Origin: Antennarius striatus
Taxonomy: Eukaryota; Chordata; Actinopteri; Lophiiformes; Antennariidae
NCBI RefSeq assembly: GCF_040054535.1
Contig: NC_090797.1
Span: 13,672,501-13,736,500 of the forward strand
Reading direction: 5' to 3'
DNA length: 64,000 nt
Shown here piece by piece: positions 20,656 through 33,225 of the stretch. The first letter of the stretch is position 1. Each line of letters begins with the position of its first letter. The position numbers and the translations under genes were made by a program. The notes beneath the pieces are model-generated. The model was not told the origin of the DNA. It was given only the letters and a program-made list of their open reading frames with translations, and made no database searches.

Positions 20656-21420
20656 TAGCCTGTTACAGATTAATATTTAGAACCAATGCAATCACAAACT
20701 GCAACATCCCGCGACACCCCTGAATTCAGAATTTTACCCTGACCTACTTGCATAGGTCAAAGATCAAAGCTAGTGCTCTGACCTACTATCATTAATCAAA
20801 GCACTAGCTTTGATCTATGGTCTTACTTGTTTGTCTTTCTATCTTATCAGGCTCCTGGGTGTAAAAAAGTTGAAAGTTGACCTTGACCTAGTTTTCTCAA
20901 GGTCAAGGTCTTCATCTCATTTTCATCTCCTTTGACGGCCAAGTAATTAACTTTTTGTTTCATCTTTCTATCTGCAATGGTTGCGAAGATATTTGGTGGA
21001 CACACTAACGGACGGACAGACAGAAGAACACTAGAACACCGACAATTACAAAACTGTTGCTTCACGTCCTCCACCTGACAGAGCAGTCGTCTTTACTCCT
21101 GCTAGGAACGGGCTTTGTCTAGCTGTTAAGAGCAAAGGAAGGTTACTAAGCAGTTACTGTTTTCACGGTGCACTACAGTAGTAACATGTAAAAGGTACAG
21201 CGTTGACAAAAATCAACAGTGTGGCAGACTTCACTGAACTCCAGTAGGAGCTGCTCAAGGCTTCGGGGAAAAATCCATGCAGTTACCTGAGCTTATAACG
21301 GTAGAAATGTCTTGAAATAGGAGGTGAACTTTATTGCACGCAGTTGACAGGTTAATAGTAGTTTATTGGTGCTTTGTCCAAACAGTAAAAGGATTTCAAT
21401 GTTAGTGAGAGGGTGACAAG
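20656..21420. repeat. Dispersed repeat region with two inverted repeats
   Basis: AGATCAAAGCTAGTGCT (20761-20777) is exactly reverse-complemented at 20800-20816. GACCTTGACCT (20879-20889) is mirrored at 20900-20910. The nearby text GGTGGACACACTAACGGACG followed by GACAGACAG recalls a dispersed repeat of animals. No gene was recognised. Confidence 0.45.
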
Positions 21421-21474
21421 TGGAGATGAGGTCATATTTATACTTATTTACATATTTTCTTCTTCTTCTTCTTC

Positions 21475-23335
21475 GACTGATGGTCTCAAATATCTCGGTG
21501 TGTACCTGGGAGATGAGACAACAACCAGGAAGAACTGGGAGGGCGTCATTGACAAAATAGAAGGGAAACTTAAAAAATGGAAATGGTTGCTCCCCAGAGT
21601 GTCGTACAGAGGTCGGGTTTTACTGATAAACAACCTGGTGGCCTCACACCTGTGGCACCGCTTGGCCTGTATAGACCCCCCATCAGGGTTTCTATCCCAA
21701 ATCCAGACCAAACTTGTTAACTTTTTCTGGGATGGGCTGCATTGGGTGCCTCAAGGAGTGTTGTTTTTATCAAGAGAGGAGGGGGGACAGGGCCTCATCC
21801 ACCTGGCTAGCAGAACAGCCACGTTCAGATTACAGTTCATCCAGCGGTTTCTGACCGGACCAGCGGATCTGACGTGGAGAGAGGTGGCCAGCTGCATATT
21901 CAGACGTGTGAGTAACGTGGACCTGGATGCTGCACTGTTTTTAATGGACTCTAAGCTTCTAAAGTTAAATGGTTTGCCTCCGTTTTATCATGGTGTTTTT
22001 AAGTCGTGGGCCCTTTTTAAAAGCAGCCCAGGAAAAAGCTCTGACTCTTTGTTCTGGTTACTGAAGGAACCACTAGTGCATGGAGCCAGGCTGGACGTCT
22101 GCAGTGGAGCCACACCTGGTCTGTCTACAGCGCTTTGCAGAACCAGGACCGTGACCCTCCAGCAACTGGTAGACAACGTCAGGCCTGCGCTGGCGGATGC
22201 CCAGGCTGTGAGCTCCCTGCTGAACATCCAGTCCACCAGGGTGGCTCAGAGGGGGCTACAACTGTGGAGGCAAAGACTTTCCTGGAAGGAGAAAAGCCTC
22301 CTCCTGGACTATAGTACAGGGACTGTACCAGACAGCAAAGATCCTTTCCCAGAGGTCCACATCAGTCCCCTGTTTGGAGAACTGGAGGGTCCTCTCCTCG
22401 GAGATGAACGACAGATCAGCCTGCACACGGCCAACAAAAAAATACTGTACAAACAATGTGTAAAAGTGATCAACAAGAAAAACCCATGTAACAGAGCACC
22501 TACTACCTGGGCCAACAAGATGACGGGAAATGGACCTGACCCACAGTGGAGACTTCTGTACAAACCTCCCCTCAAGAAAAAAACAGCCGACCTCCAGTGG
22601 AGGATTTTGCATGGTGCCGTCGGTTCCAATGCTTTTATCTCTGTTTTTGCCCCTGCGGTGTCCAGCCAGTGTCCCTTCTGTCCCCTTCAGGAGACAGTCT
22701 TTCATACTTTCAGTGAGTGTGGGAGACTTGCAGTGCTCTTCACTCTTCTAACGAATGTTTTTAACTTGTTCAATGAAAACTTTAGTATCAGGAAATTAAT
22801 CTACGGTGCTGGGTACAATAGATCGAATCAGAGAAAGAGGCAGCTTTTAAATTTTATTTCTGGGGAGGCAAAACTTGCAATTCATGTGACCAGGAAGAGG
22901 AAAATTGAAAACAATACCGTTCAAGAAGCAGCTACTGTTTTTTGCTGTAACATCAGATGTCGCTTAAAACTAGAATTTGGTTTCTATAAATTGACAAAAG
23001 ACCTGAATAACTTTAGGAACATCTGGTGTTACAAAAATGTCCTATGCACTTTAGTTGATGACCACCTCACTTTTGCAAACTTCCTGTTATAATGCACTAA
23101 TTCTTATATTGTATTTCCCTTTGTTTCTTGGTGTTTAATGTTTTTGAGTGTTTAGTGTTTTTGAAATTTCATCTAATGAAAATTTGTAAAATGTTCTAAA
23201 TGTTCTAAATGTTCTAAATGTTAAATGTGATTGAAGTTTGTTTGGAAAAGATGTTCTGAGGCACTTAAATGCTTTCATCTAATGTAAAACTGCAAAATGT
23301 TTGAATGAGATTAAAGTGTTTTTGCAAAAATCAAA
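21475..23335 (+). mobile_element. Tx1-like LINE, long open C-terminal half (copy 1)
   Basis: From 21475 a frame of about 540 codons stays open to the stop at 23090-23092. It starts inside the reverse transcriptase (DGLKYLGVYLGDETTT), continues KLKKWKWLLPRVSYRGRVLL and FFWDGLHWVPQGVLFL, then AEGG-like EEGGQGLIHLASRTATFRLQ, and near the end has a zinc-knuckle CPFCPLQETVFHTFSEC. This is the 3' half of Tx1-type ORF2. The endonuclease and catalytic YxDD parts are missing. A 3' UTR with TGTAAAATGTTCTAAATG repeats follows. A (TTC)n run lies directly 5' (21457-21474). The open frame suggests a fairly young copy. Confidence 0.8.
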
Positions 23336-23348
23336 AAAAAAATTCTTA

Positions 23349-23379
23349 TTCTTCTTCTTCTTCTTCTTCTTCTTCTTTT
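23349..23379. repeat. (TTC)n tract between two LINE copies
   Basis: About ten TTC units directly after the A-rich end of Tx1-like copy 1 and before copy 2. Confidence 0.9.
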
Positions 23380-23382
23380 GTG

Positions 23383-24335
23383 GTTTTAACAAATGTATTC
23401 AATCTTTTAACTGCTGCAAAAGTAAACTGGAACAAAAGGTAAGCCCTTGCTGTTGGTGAATGGCATGGCAACCTCCCGGTTCTTCCTCAAAATATGTGTT
23501 GGAAGACTGATGGTCTCAAATATCTCGGTGTGCACCTGGGAAATGAGACAACAACCAGGAAGAACTGGGAGGGCGTCATTGAAAAAATAGACGGGAAACT
23601 TAAAAAATGGAAATGGTTGCTCCCCAGAGTGTCGTACAGAGGTCGGGTTTTACTGATAAACAACCTGGTGGCCTCACACCTGTGGCACCGCTTGGCCTGT
23701 ATAGACCCCCCATCAGGGTTTCTATCCCAAATCCAGACCAAACTTGTTAACTTTTTCTGGGATGGGCTGCATTGGGTGCCTCAAGGAGTGTTGTTTTTAT
23801 CAAGAGAGGAGGGGGGACAGGGCCTCATCCACCTGGCTAGCAGAACAGCCACGTTCAGATTACAGTTCATCCAGCGGTTTCTGACCGGACCAGCGGATCT
23901 GACGTGGAGAGAGGTGGCCGGCTGCATATTCAGACGTGTGAGCCACTTGGACCTGGAGGCTGCACTGTTTTTAATGGACTCCAAGTTTCTAAAGTTAAAT
24001 GGTCATGGGTCCTTTTTTAAAAGCAGTTCAGGAAAAAGCTCTGACTCTCTGTTCTGGTTACTGAAGGAACCACTAGTGCAATGGAGCCAGGCTGGATGTC
24101 TGCAGTGGAGCCACACCTGGGCTGTCTGCAGCACTTTGCAGAACCAGGACCATGACCCTCCAGCAGCTGGTGGACAACGCCGGGCCATCTAATGTAAAAT
24201 TGTAAAATGTTCTAAATGTTCTGAATGTGATTGAAGTTTTTTGTAAAAAATCTTCTTCTGAAGCACTTTAGTGCTTTCATCTAATGTAAAATTGTAAAAT
24301 GTTTGAATGTGATTAAAGTGTTTTTGCAAAAAATC
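23383..24335 (+). mobile_element. Tx1-like LINE with internal deletion (copy 2)
   Basis: Nearly identical to copy 1 from 23506 to about 24000 and starts ~120 bp further upstream (AAKVNWNK, then ALAVGEWHGNLPVLP after a stop). At about 24184 it jumps from mid-ORF (PPAAGGQRRA) straight to the 3' UTR (CATCTAATGTAAAATTGT). A gap near 24002 removes codons present in copy 1. It ends in TTTTTGCAAAAAATC as copy 1 does. Confidence 0.78.
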
Positions 24336-25540
24336 GTCTTCTTCTTAGCCCCGCTTCTTCTTCTTCTTCCTGCACTTCCTGCTTCCACAGCACTAGTGCA
24401 TTGACTTTGTGAAGGCCATATTGGAGATGGATCCTAATAAGACGATCACACCTCAGAAAGTCCTCCTTTATCCTTTTTTTTTTAACTGTCATGAAACGAC
24501 ATTATTTGTGGAGACCAAAGAAATAGCATAAAAGAAAATTTTCTTCTCGCACTTCTTTTTCAGGATGGGGGAATAAATCAAGCCCCTGCTGCAGTTAAGA
24601 CTCTACCTTCATCATCCCAGGAGTTCACAAGGAATCTGAAGTCAACAGAGCTGCAAAAACAAACTGTGTGTCTCTCTGTTTTGTCTCTCGGCCTACCAGG
24701 GTGCTGTGGACGTAGCAAAGATGGAGTTTAAGTCTAATCCTGTCTCAAAAAACATCAGCAAACCTTGACTTCTGTCCAACTTCTTGGAATCTCTTGTGAA
24801 TCCTCCAGAAAGCTCTCCCACAGTAACACCACCCTCATTTTGTGCTGACTAAAATTATACAAAAGACGTGTTATTCTTATAAGCAGGCTCTAAAATTAAT
24901 ACCCGCCAAGGGGCCAGTTTCTGGTCAAACTTCTGTTTGGCCGAGGTTATCTCCAACGGAAACAGGTAAACATTTCTACCAGTGGTACATAAAACTACGT
25001 CTCTTAGACAGACACACACACACAGCAGACTGGCGTCAAATGATAGCCACCCTCTCTTTCCTTCTACGCCTCTGATTGGCTCTAACTCCAACACGTTTGA
25101 TTTGGCTCATGTCACATTTGACGTATTTCCAAACAAAGTGCTATTTTTTTCCCATGTTCCTGTTGGAGTGTTAGAAGTAATCAGTCAGTAAAAACATTTG
25201 AACTTTAGCTGATTTTCACCAGTTGAAAAGATGATGTTTTTGTTACACCAATGCTGTTTAAAAGAGTCAACATGTCCCATGTGTTTAAAATAAGCGGGTC
25301 TCAGTCTGGCTCTGATGGTACCGAGCCAAGATGACCTGGCCTCCTGTCCCTGTCTGTTCTCCACTCCCTTCTTTCTGCTGAGGTAAATGGACATTATTCC
25401 TTCTGCAGAGACAAATTTAGCAGCAGCCACTTGTTTCTGTTGACTTGGTTGTAGGCAGCTGCCAGGATTAAAAACACTCTCAGAAAATATCACACCAAAC
25501 CGACTAAAAACCAGTTAGAAGACTGAAGAAGTCAGTGTCT
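24336..25540. other. No gene seen
   Basis: Contains short TTC-rich and CA-rich runs (24345-24370, 25011-25024). No reliable coding, RNA or transposon signal; the open frames of 60-100 codons are short and lack motifs. Confidence 0.4.
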
Positions 25541-25543
25541 TCA

Positions 25544-26500
25544 TTACTGTAAAAACACGGAACACAGTCTCTCTGAGGTCAAGGAAAGGACACTTGTTAA
25601 AAACAGCAGGACTGAGGACAGTGGAGGCAATAGCACCATGTAAAATCCTCCAGTGGAGGTCCGCGATCCGTTTTTTAAGGAGCAGTTCGTGAAGGACCCT
25701 CCTCTGTGGGTTGGGTTCCCCCAGCCAGCCTCTTTATCCACACAGTATTGGTTTTGTTTCCCAGTCAGTTGCTGTTTTTGCACTTTACACAGATGTGGTA
25801 ACTTGTCTTCTTGTCAGCTCTGTGTAAAATCAGGGTTTCTGGGTTGATGATGGTGAGTAGAGGGCCAGGTCTCTCAGGTTGATCTCTGGAAAGTGGTCTC
25901 CTGGGTCTGGTTTGATCTTTTCCTTGCTGTCATCCATTAGTCGTCGTCTCTCCTCGTCACACAGCTTCCTCCTCCAGAGTTCCAGGATCTTCTTGGTCGC
26001 CACCCGGACCAAGTGCCGACCCAGCAGAGAGCCCAGGGACTCAGCATCACATGGTCCCACTCCCACTGCATCCACCAACTGCTGCAGGCACAGAACCCTG
26101 GAATTACACAGCGGCGCCATCAGGCCAGGTGTGACACTGCAGTTGAAGTCCAGCCTGACTCCATGGACTAGTGGCTCTTTTAACAACCGATGCACAATTC
26201 GACTTTTGGCTCTTTTTCATCAAAATGTTCTAAGACTTAAAAACATCTTGATAAAACGGAGGCAGCCCACTTCATTTAAAAAACTAAATAAAATCAAGTA
26301 AAAACAGAGCAGCATCCAGCCCCGGTTTGTTGGCACGTCTAAGAACAGAGTGGTCACATCTCTCCACATTAAGTCTATTGGCCATGTCAGATGCTTTTGA
26401 ATGAACTGGAGTCTAAAGGTAACCAGGTGGATGAGGCCCTGTTCCTCTTCCTCTCTAGTCAAAAACAGAACCTCCTGTAGCACCCAGTGTAGCCCACCCT
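25544..26500 (-). pseudogene. Tx1-like LINE fragment, older (copy 3)
   Basis: The minus strand reads EVLFLTREEEEQGLIHLVTF and RLQFIQKHLTWPIDLMWRDV (26483-26220), then LLKEPLVHGVRLDFNCSVTP and LWRRKLCDEERRRLMDD (26195-25830), then a piece like the (K)RTADLQWRILHG region (25783-25544, containing SRTSTGGFYM). The order matches copies 1 and 2, but the sequence is far more diverged and interrupted, so it is a separate older insertion in the opposite direction. Confidence 0.68.
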
Positions 26501-27535
26501 AAAAGAAATCTACATTTTCATGCTAGAATTTCTTATTTATTATTTCTAATGTCATCTAACTTCATTAGATGTTGACATGTCCTTCACCTGTGGCTACAGG
26601 AGGAGCGAGCCTCCATCTCAGCCACCAGAGGGCGTGGTCGTCTTTAAATCACCTCTAAAGGCTCTCATGAGCTGCTTGTCACTGAAACATTATGAGCAGC
26701 AAGAAGCAGTCGGAGCAGCTTCTCCATTCTGAGATCATGACCAACAAGAGATTCCTGTCAGAATCACACCGAAGAAATGAGATTTGAACTTGTCAAGTGA
26801 TTGAAGATTCAAATCTGCATTATTAATATGCCATGACTGCATGAAAAAACATTCATATAACATTCATATCACTCTTTTCATATCTGTCTGTGTGTTAGAT
26901 GTATTTGACAGTGTGGACATTCTATATGGTGAATTATGCTGAAAATTCAAGTAACCAATTTGGGGTTTGTCCACTCAGTTCACTATTTCCCTCAGTTGGA
27001 GAAATTCTTTCTGTTTGACATCACAGAGTTTGGTCATAAATCTCCGCCAACATTATTTAAATCACTTGGTTTTGTTCTTGAGAAGTCATTCAAACTGGCT
27101 GAATGTAATCCTTTATTAAAGATACTGAATTCTCTGAGGATGCAGCACAACTGATGATCACACTCAGAAACAAATCCTACTTACACTGCAGAGAAATACT
27201 ATCGGACTCCTGCGTGCATCATTTGATATATCTCTACTTCAGGAATCATGTCAACGTCCTTATCAATAATCAATAAAACTGTTTTAAACATCCTTCCAGT
27301 AATCTGGGTTTAAGGTTGCAGGTACTTTGTTCCCTTGCTGCAGATTAGACAGAAAGAAAGAAAGAATTTATTTTCATTGAGAACAGGATAAGAGAGTTTC
27401 ACTATTTATCTCCGTGTTTATATTGACTGATACAGTCGTAGAGTCACAGCAGACAATCCAGTCAGAAAGATTAAGTTTCATGACTTGTGTGAGAAAAAGT
27501 CTGAGTAGAAGACGTGTCAGACGGCACGTATGCGC
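26501..27535. other. No gene seen
   Basis: AT-rich sequence without recognisable coding or repeat structure. CACCAGAGGGCG near 26620 resembles a CTCF core but is unsupported otherwise. Confidence 0.35.
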
Positions 27536-27588
27536 TCTCCCTCTCTTTCCCTCTCTTTCCCTCTCTCTCTCTCTCTCCCTCTCTTTCC

Positions 27589-27619
<31 letters not shown>

Positions 27620-27650
27620 TCTTTCCCTCTCTCTCTCTCTCTCTCTCTCT
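27536..27650. repeat. (CT)n microsatellite with TTTCC variants
   Basis: CT units interrupted regularly by CTTTCC blocks. A second short (CT)n is at 27821-27848. Confidence 0.92.
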
Positions 27651-27820
27651 GAGCCTCTGCTTTTAGTTTGATACATGTAAAAAATTATAGGTTTTATTTG
27701 CTCAGGAAAAACACAACACTGTTGAAAAAATTCTACCATTGTTTGTTTTTGAGAGGTGAATTCCTTTTTGCGTGAATCTCTTTTGGATTTTTGCGTCAAC
27801 GTGATTACCTTGTAATTTGG

Positions 27821-27848
27821 CTCTCTCTCTCTCTCTCTCTCTTTCTTT
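27821..27848. repeat. Short (CT)n microsatellite
   Basis: Ten CT units followed by CTTTCTTT. Confidence 0.85.
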
Positions 27849-27849
27849 C

Positions 27850-30490
27850 ACACCGTCTCCTGGAATTGGAGTTTTTGTTTGACGTTGGGAGCTGACAGGG
27901 GAAGCAGAGGTGGTGGGATGTGGCGTTTTTGCATCATCAACGTGTCAAAGTTCAAGTTCAACTTGTTTTGGAGTCGTTTGACATTTACACACCACTTTGG
28001 AATGATTCCAGAGGGTGAAGAGACTTGAACTTTGCTGCAGTCAACAAATCACTGAACAATTTGAGGAAATATTTCCACTTTCAACGAAACAGCTGTTAAT
28101 GTCAAGAAAATCTGTCAGTATGTGTAGACTCAGAAAGTACAGAACCTTGAGACAGAACATAATGAATCAACTTATATCTCTCCAATAAACAGTAGGTGTG
28201 TGTTTGTATTTTAGCAAGGCAAATCTAATGAAGCAATAATCAAGTTATGGGATCTGGGTTACCTGCCCTGACTCTGAATTAGCATATTAGCAGTGTTGAG
28301 TAAATATTTAGACCCAGAGTGTGATCCCAGCTTTTCTAGAACAGACGGTGTCTGAACATGAAAGGAACCACTTGTTCTTGTAGAGACGAACTGGAATGAA
28401 ATCAGTTTCTTGGCTTTAGATTCTAAAAATCTCCCAAAACCTTCACTGGTGTTTGTTCTGATGTTGATCTGATGTCATAACTGGGTTCTGTTCCACAGAG
28501 GTCATGAATGCAGGCATGGGACAATGTCAACATTCAGTGAATGTCCTTCATTTCTGGAAAACACTGATCCGGATTGTGTGACCTTTGAAGATTTTGTTGA
28601 ACGCCTTAGTGTAGCATCGATGGTTCTTGTTCACCATTAAACTGATGGCTCTAACTTTTGTTCGATTATCTGATCCAAATCAAATTCAATGTTTACATTC
28701 AATGAAAGTGTTATAAACACACAACCAAAGGAAGTTAGACCTGTCTGACATCATTTTTTCTCCATTCCTTCTGGTACCAGGGCCGCCACACGACCTCGCC
28801 TGTGTGAGGTCACCAAGACTCACCCAACGCTTGAAGCTTATTTGTTTATCTTGTTAAGATTTTAGTTACTTTTTAATTTATTTTACTTAAAGTACCATTT
28901 TGGGTTTTTGATTTGCGATCCTGACACAGTAACACGGCCTCTCCTTTCCCGTTCCTTCTCCCTCATGCTTCCCTCTGTTCTCCCCTTTTCCTTGTTTTCC
29001 AGCCTGTGTTTCTCTCTAATATACATCTAATATACGTCCTCCTCTCCTGTTCACCTGCAGTCGAGCAGTTCTTCAGCTACTCCTGCTCCTCACCACTGAT
29101 CAATCCTGAAGGTCCACCTGAACTTCCCTGCCTTCTTGCTGGACATATTTTAACCCCGATTTCTGGTTGTTAACTTCTTTCTTTGTGCTTCTCACTGATG
29201 TTTTCAGTCTCGACGTGGAGGTCTGTTGGGTTTCGTGAGTTATCTACTTCTGGAACGAGATTCCTGGCTGCTGTCAGCCCAGTAGAACATTTAATCCTTA
29301 CTGTTTCTGATAGACCAAAACTTCTTTCCCTCTAAGTGAACTGTCTGAACTTTCTCTGTTGTATAACTTGGGTTAAGTTATTCTGATACAAAATGAACAG
29401 TTTCTATATAATTACTTATTGCAATGGAGGTAATCCGAGGTCATCACCTATTATGTTTGAATGAATGTGGAATAGTGGCGAGGTTAGCGCCTGTTTCTGC
29501 ATTGTCAGGCTATTAATGCTACATGTTAAAAAAAAAAAAAGGAAATATAAACCGAGGAAGCTGAAAAATCACTTTTGATTTATTTCTTTAAACATTTTCC
29601 CTGTCTACACATTTATTCATTTCTTTGGACTGTTGGTGCAGTATTTCTATTTTAGGCGTCACCATAGCGCCATAACAGAGGATCCAGTCATCCACATCTC
29701 GGTGAGGCTGGTCCTGTTAGGAGACGACATGTCAGACGGCACGTATGCTGCTAGACCAGGCAGGAGGAGGAGAGGCGCAGTGTGTTTGTGATATTCCACA
29801 CCTTCCTTATTAATTTCCATGATCTTCTTTCTCCATCATAGAGACCTACAATCCTCTAAAACATTTGTGACTTGTGCAGACCTGGGATCTCCAGTGATTT
29901 CTTTAAAAACACTCATTCTCAGCTGTAGTTTTATTAGATGAAGCCATGATGGCTAAAAAAATCATTGTCCTTGGGGGGAAAACCCCACATTTACGTTTGA
30001 TGAGTTACAGTTTACATCAACAAGTTAGGGCAAATATTTCCTTATAATCCACTTCGCTTACCAAATGAAGTTGCATCTATGTCATTCTTCTTCTATTATT
30101 TACCTGATCCTTTTCTTCCCTCTCCTTAGAGCTGATTGGCCATTGGGCCTTTTACCATTTCAGTTTGCTGTTTGATGCATTCTTTAAATAGAGAACATGT
30201 AGCAATGCAGCATGGGAAACAAGGAGGTATAAACTGAGTATCACTAGATTTCCTGAATAGAAACATAAACCTAGATAGCCAACACTGACATGACAATAAT
30301 TATTGTCTCTAAAGCTGCATTGATGAGAGTGGTTTGTAGTCTGCTACCAGGGCACAGAGCTGGAAATCTGCATTCATCCCTTATTTTCTTTTGGCGTGTA
30401 AAATAATGACTCGGAAAGTCTGGAGTCATCAGGAAAAAACCAGCGTTGAGAGAAGTGTTTTCATTCAATAATGAAGCTAACCCTTTTTCT
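27850..30490. other. No gene seen
   Basis: No exon, RNA gene or recognisable transposon. One 18-19 base word (TGTCAGACGGCACGTATGC) at 29730-29748 also occurs at 27515-27533 beside the CT tract. The stretch 28780-29290 is CT-rich and somewhat LTR-like, but no motif decides it. Confidence 0.35.
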
Positions 30491-30498
30491 GCAGAGGA

Positions 30499-30526
30499 TT
30501 AGGGTTAGGGTTAGGGTTAGGGTTAG
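30499..30526. repeat. Interstitial telomeric repeat (TTAGGG)4
   Basis: Four perfect TTAGGG units plus TTAG on the + strand. Confidence 0.9.
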
Positions 30527-31898
30527 TAAGTGATTTCCATTTTTATTAAATGATTTATAAAATTCAGCTCACTTTGCATGAGCTCACATAACGGACTATT
30601 ATTGATGGAAAAGGTTTGAAGCCTGTCATGTAAATCATGACGTGCTGTGTTTTATGGCCCAGTGCATTGCAAAGTGTTTCAGAAACATGTTCAAACTCAT
30701 GGTGATGAGTTGGTTGGTGACCGTCCACAGTGGCTCCACTAGATCCTGTTGTCCTGAGTTTTAAATCATTCATGATTGGAAGCTGCTGCTCCTTTTACGT
30801 GTTTGGTCGAGACACACTTCTGGAGCTGTAGCACTTCTTCAGGTGGTGCAATTAATCTTTTCCTTATTAATAATGAATTCCTGAGCCTCCACATCCACTC
30901 GCTTTCAGGGTCGAACAACCAACCGAGGACCACAGATTTACTGTAGTTGAACACAACCTGAAACACACCTACAGATTACCACATTTACAGCATTTAAATA
31001 CATACAGTTTTTAAAGGTTGGAAGTTGCATTCTAAAACATGATGTTCCACACATCCCTTTGTCTTTCTCTTGCTATGTATATTCTCTTATGACTTCTCTA
31101 TTATGTTACATAAAAAAGCTATTCTGACAGTCTGGAATTCCTGACTTTCGAATGTTGTGAACTGTGTGACCCTGAAACCTGTGATTCTTGCAGACGTCTA
31201 TGTTTGCACCATGCTATTACAGCTGCAGAGACGTGGGGCAGGCGGTTACCTCCCTCTCAGGACAGACAGATTAAGTCTGACAGAAGCGACGGTTAGGTCT
31301 AGATTTGAGCCGACTCCAGGGGTACCTCATTGGGGATGTGTGGATCTTTCTTTGCATCTACATACACAACTTTGACACGATGATCACAGGAGGTCACTGG
31401 TATATCACTACATCTCCTGGGGTGGTAGCATTGAAACCATTCAAATGAAATGAAAAATGACTCCAGGAATCCATGTCTGTGAGTACAGTGAGTCTGAATG
31501 AAGCCACCACCTATCAGTAGTTTGAACTTGTATGTTTGGATCGACATTCTCTGGGAAAGTGCATGACTTTGAGTGGATCAGTATAATTGCACCGTAGTTT
31601 ACCAAGCATTGTAACTTTTGTTTCTTTCCAAATCCATGAGCTGGCTGCTCTCCTTAAGTATAGTAACACATTCTTAATTCTCAGAATTTAACCACACTGA
31701 CGGCAAAAAGGTTAAATTAAATTGAGGAGTACTGATTTGAATACTGCTGTTAAAACATTATTTTTAAGAGTTCGATGACAGGCTTCCAAGACACCTTAAT
31801 TTAGCAAGGTGAATGGAATAAAATAGCTTGGTTTAATTTGAGAAGTTTAAAAAAACCTGCTGAGCAGCTCTTGTAATTCAGTCTATTTGTATCTGTTG
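30527..31898. other. No gene seen
   Basis: No supported exon, RNA gene or transposon. The open frames here are 62-82 codons and lack motifs. Confidence 0.35.
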
Positions 31899-31955
31899 CA
31901 GTGACGTGCAGTCAGGGGAGGCAAATGAGGCCTGGCCTCACCTGCTATCAAGAAG
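31899..31955. repeat. End of a dispersed fish DNA-transposon-like repeat
   Basis: GTGACGTGCAGTCAGGGGAG and GCCTGGCCTCACCTGCTATC have the form of a terminal segment that recurs in fish genomes. The other end was not located; sequence up to about 32420 could belong to it. Confidence 0.33.
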
Positions 31956-33120
31956 AAAAAAAAAGGAAAATGGAAGAAATACATTAAATAGTTATATTTA
32001 TCCATTTATTTCTATTTAACATAACCAATTTTAGATTATTTTTACTCAAAATCACCGAATTATCACATTCAACACTGCGGCAGCAGCCAGCCCAGCCTCA
32101 CCATGGGTTGCACAATGGCTCGGCTAGCTGTGCTGGTAGCTAAACAGTGAGACCGTAATGCTATCTCTCTATATTTCGCTATTAAAATGTTCACACACGT
32201 TTGCTCTATGAACTAAATTTCCATAATTTAGCTAATGTATATAATGTACAGGTAGTTTTTTTGTCTACAGCTGCATGTGTGTAACGTCTTTCTTGAGTTG
32301 AGTGATCCTAAAACAAAGTGAGACATGCAGTTCTTCTGCCTCATGGTAGGGGGCGCTAGAGATCCCAGTGATTCTTCGTGGGACTCCTTGGCCATAGAAT
32401 AAGTGACAGCAAGATCCAAGCTATAGTCAGCGAGTCAGGTGCAACCATTAATTTGTGTTTTCCGCTCTCCTTGCCTTACAATAAAAAAAAAAGATGACAT
32501 ATCTCTACTCTAATTTTTTTTCGCTGCTTGTGTTCAGAAGGAGCTGCACATAGACTTTATTTATAAGTAAACACAACAATAAACAAACATGTAGGAGCCA
32601 AATGATGCTTTGGGTCTCCTGTGGATAATTGGTCATGAGGTATAAATAGAAACCAATTGTTGGGCCATGCGAGGTCTTTCCACCCGGAAGCATTAATAGT
32701 TTTTTGACTGTTGATTGCGAATTGATTGCGACCATGAAACGCCAAACATTGAGATGTTTTGATGTAAACTATTGGACAAGTTAAATGGAAATTAAACAGA
32801 ACATTCATGCAAAAGGTTGGCGTGTCGAATCTTTATTGAGGAAGCACATCAATAAAGATTTGAATGAGCTGAAGAATCAGGACTCAATTAAGTTATTGAT
32901 TGGCGGAGTGAATCTATGTGATATGACATTAACCTCTAATGATACTGGAAGAACCCAGGAGGGATCTCTAAACTGTAGCATGTTTTGTTATGGGTTCTTC
33001 TTATACGCCACACGTTGTGAAATATCAAGCTGACATTTTACTAACATGTCGCCCCTTTAGATAATTATTTTACAAACAATTTACAGAATTACCGGACTAC
33101 AAATTCTGAAATTTTAATTT
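31956..33120. other. No gene seen
   Basis: AT-rich sequence. A GAATTGATTGCGA run near 32714 and short open frames only. No function inferred. Confidence 0.35.
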
Positions 33121-33225
33121 CATTCATTCATTTATTTTTTCAACCCGCTTCATACGCTTGCGCAGGTTGCTGGGAGCCGGAGCCTATCCCAGCTTGTCTT
33201 AGAGCGTGAAGAGGGGAAATATGTT
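33121..33225 (-). repeat. Ubiquitous fish dispersed repeat
   Basis: CATTCATTCATTTATTTTTT, CAACCCGCTTCATACGCTTG and GGAGCCTATCCCAGCTTGTC are the reverse-oriented end of the repeat family seen at 55675 and 59158. Confidence 0.6.
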
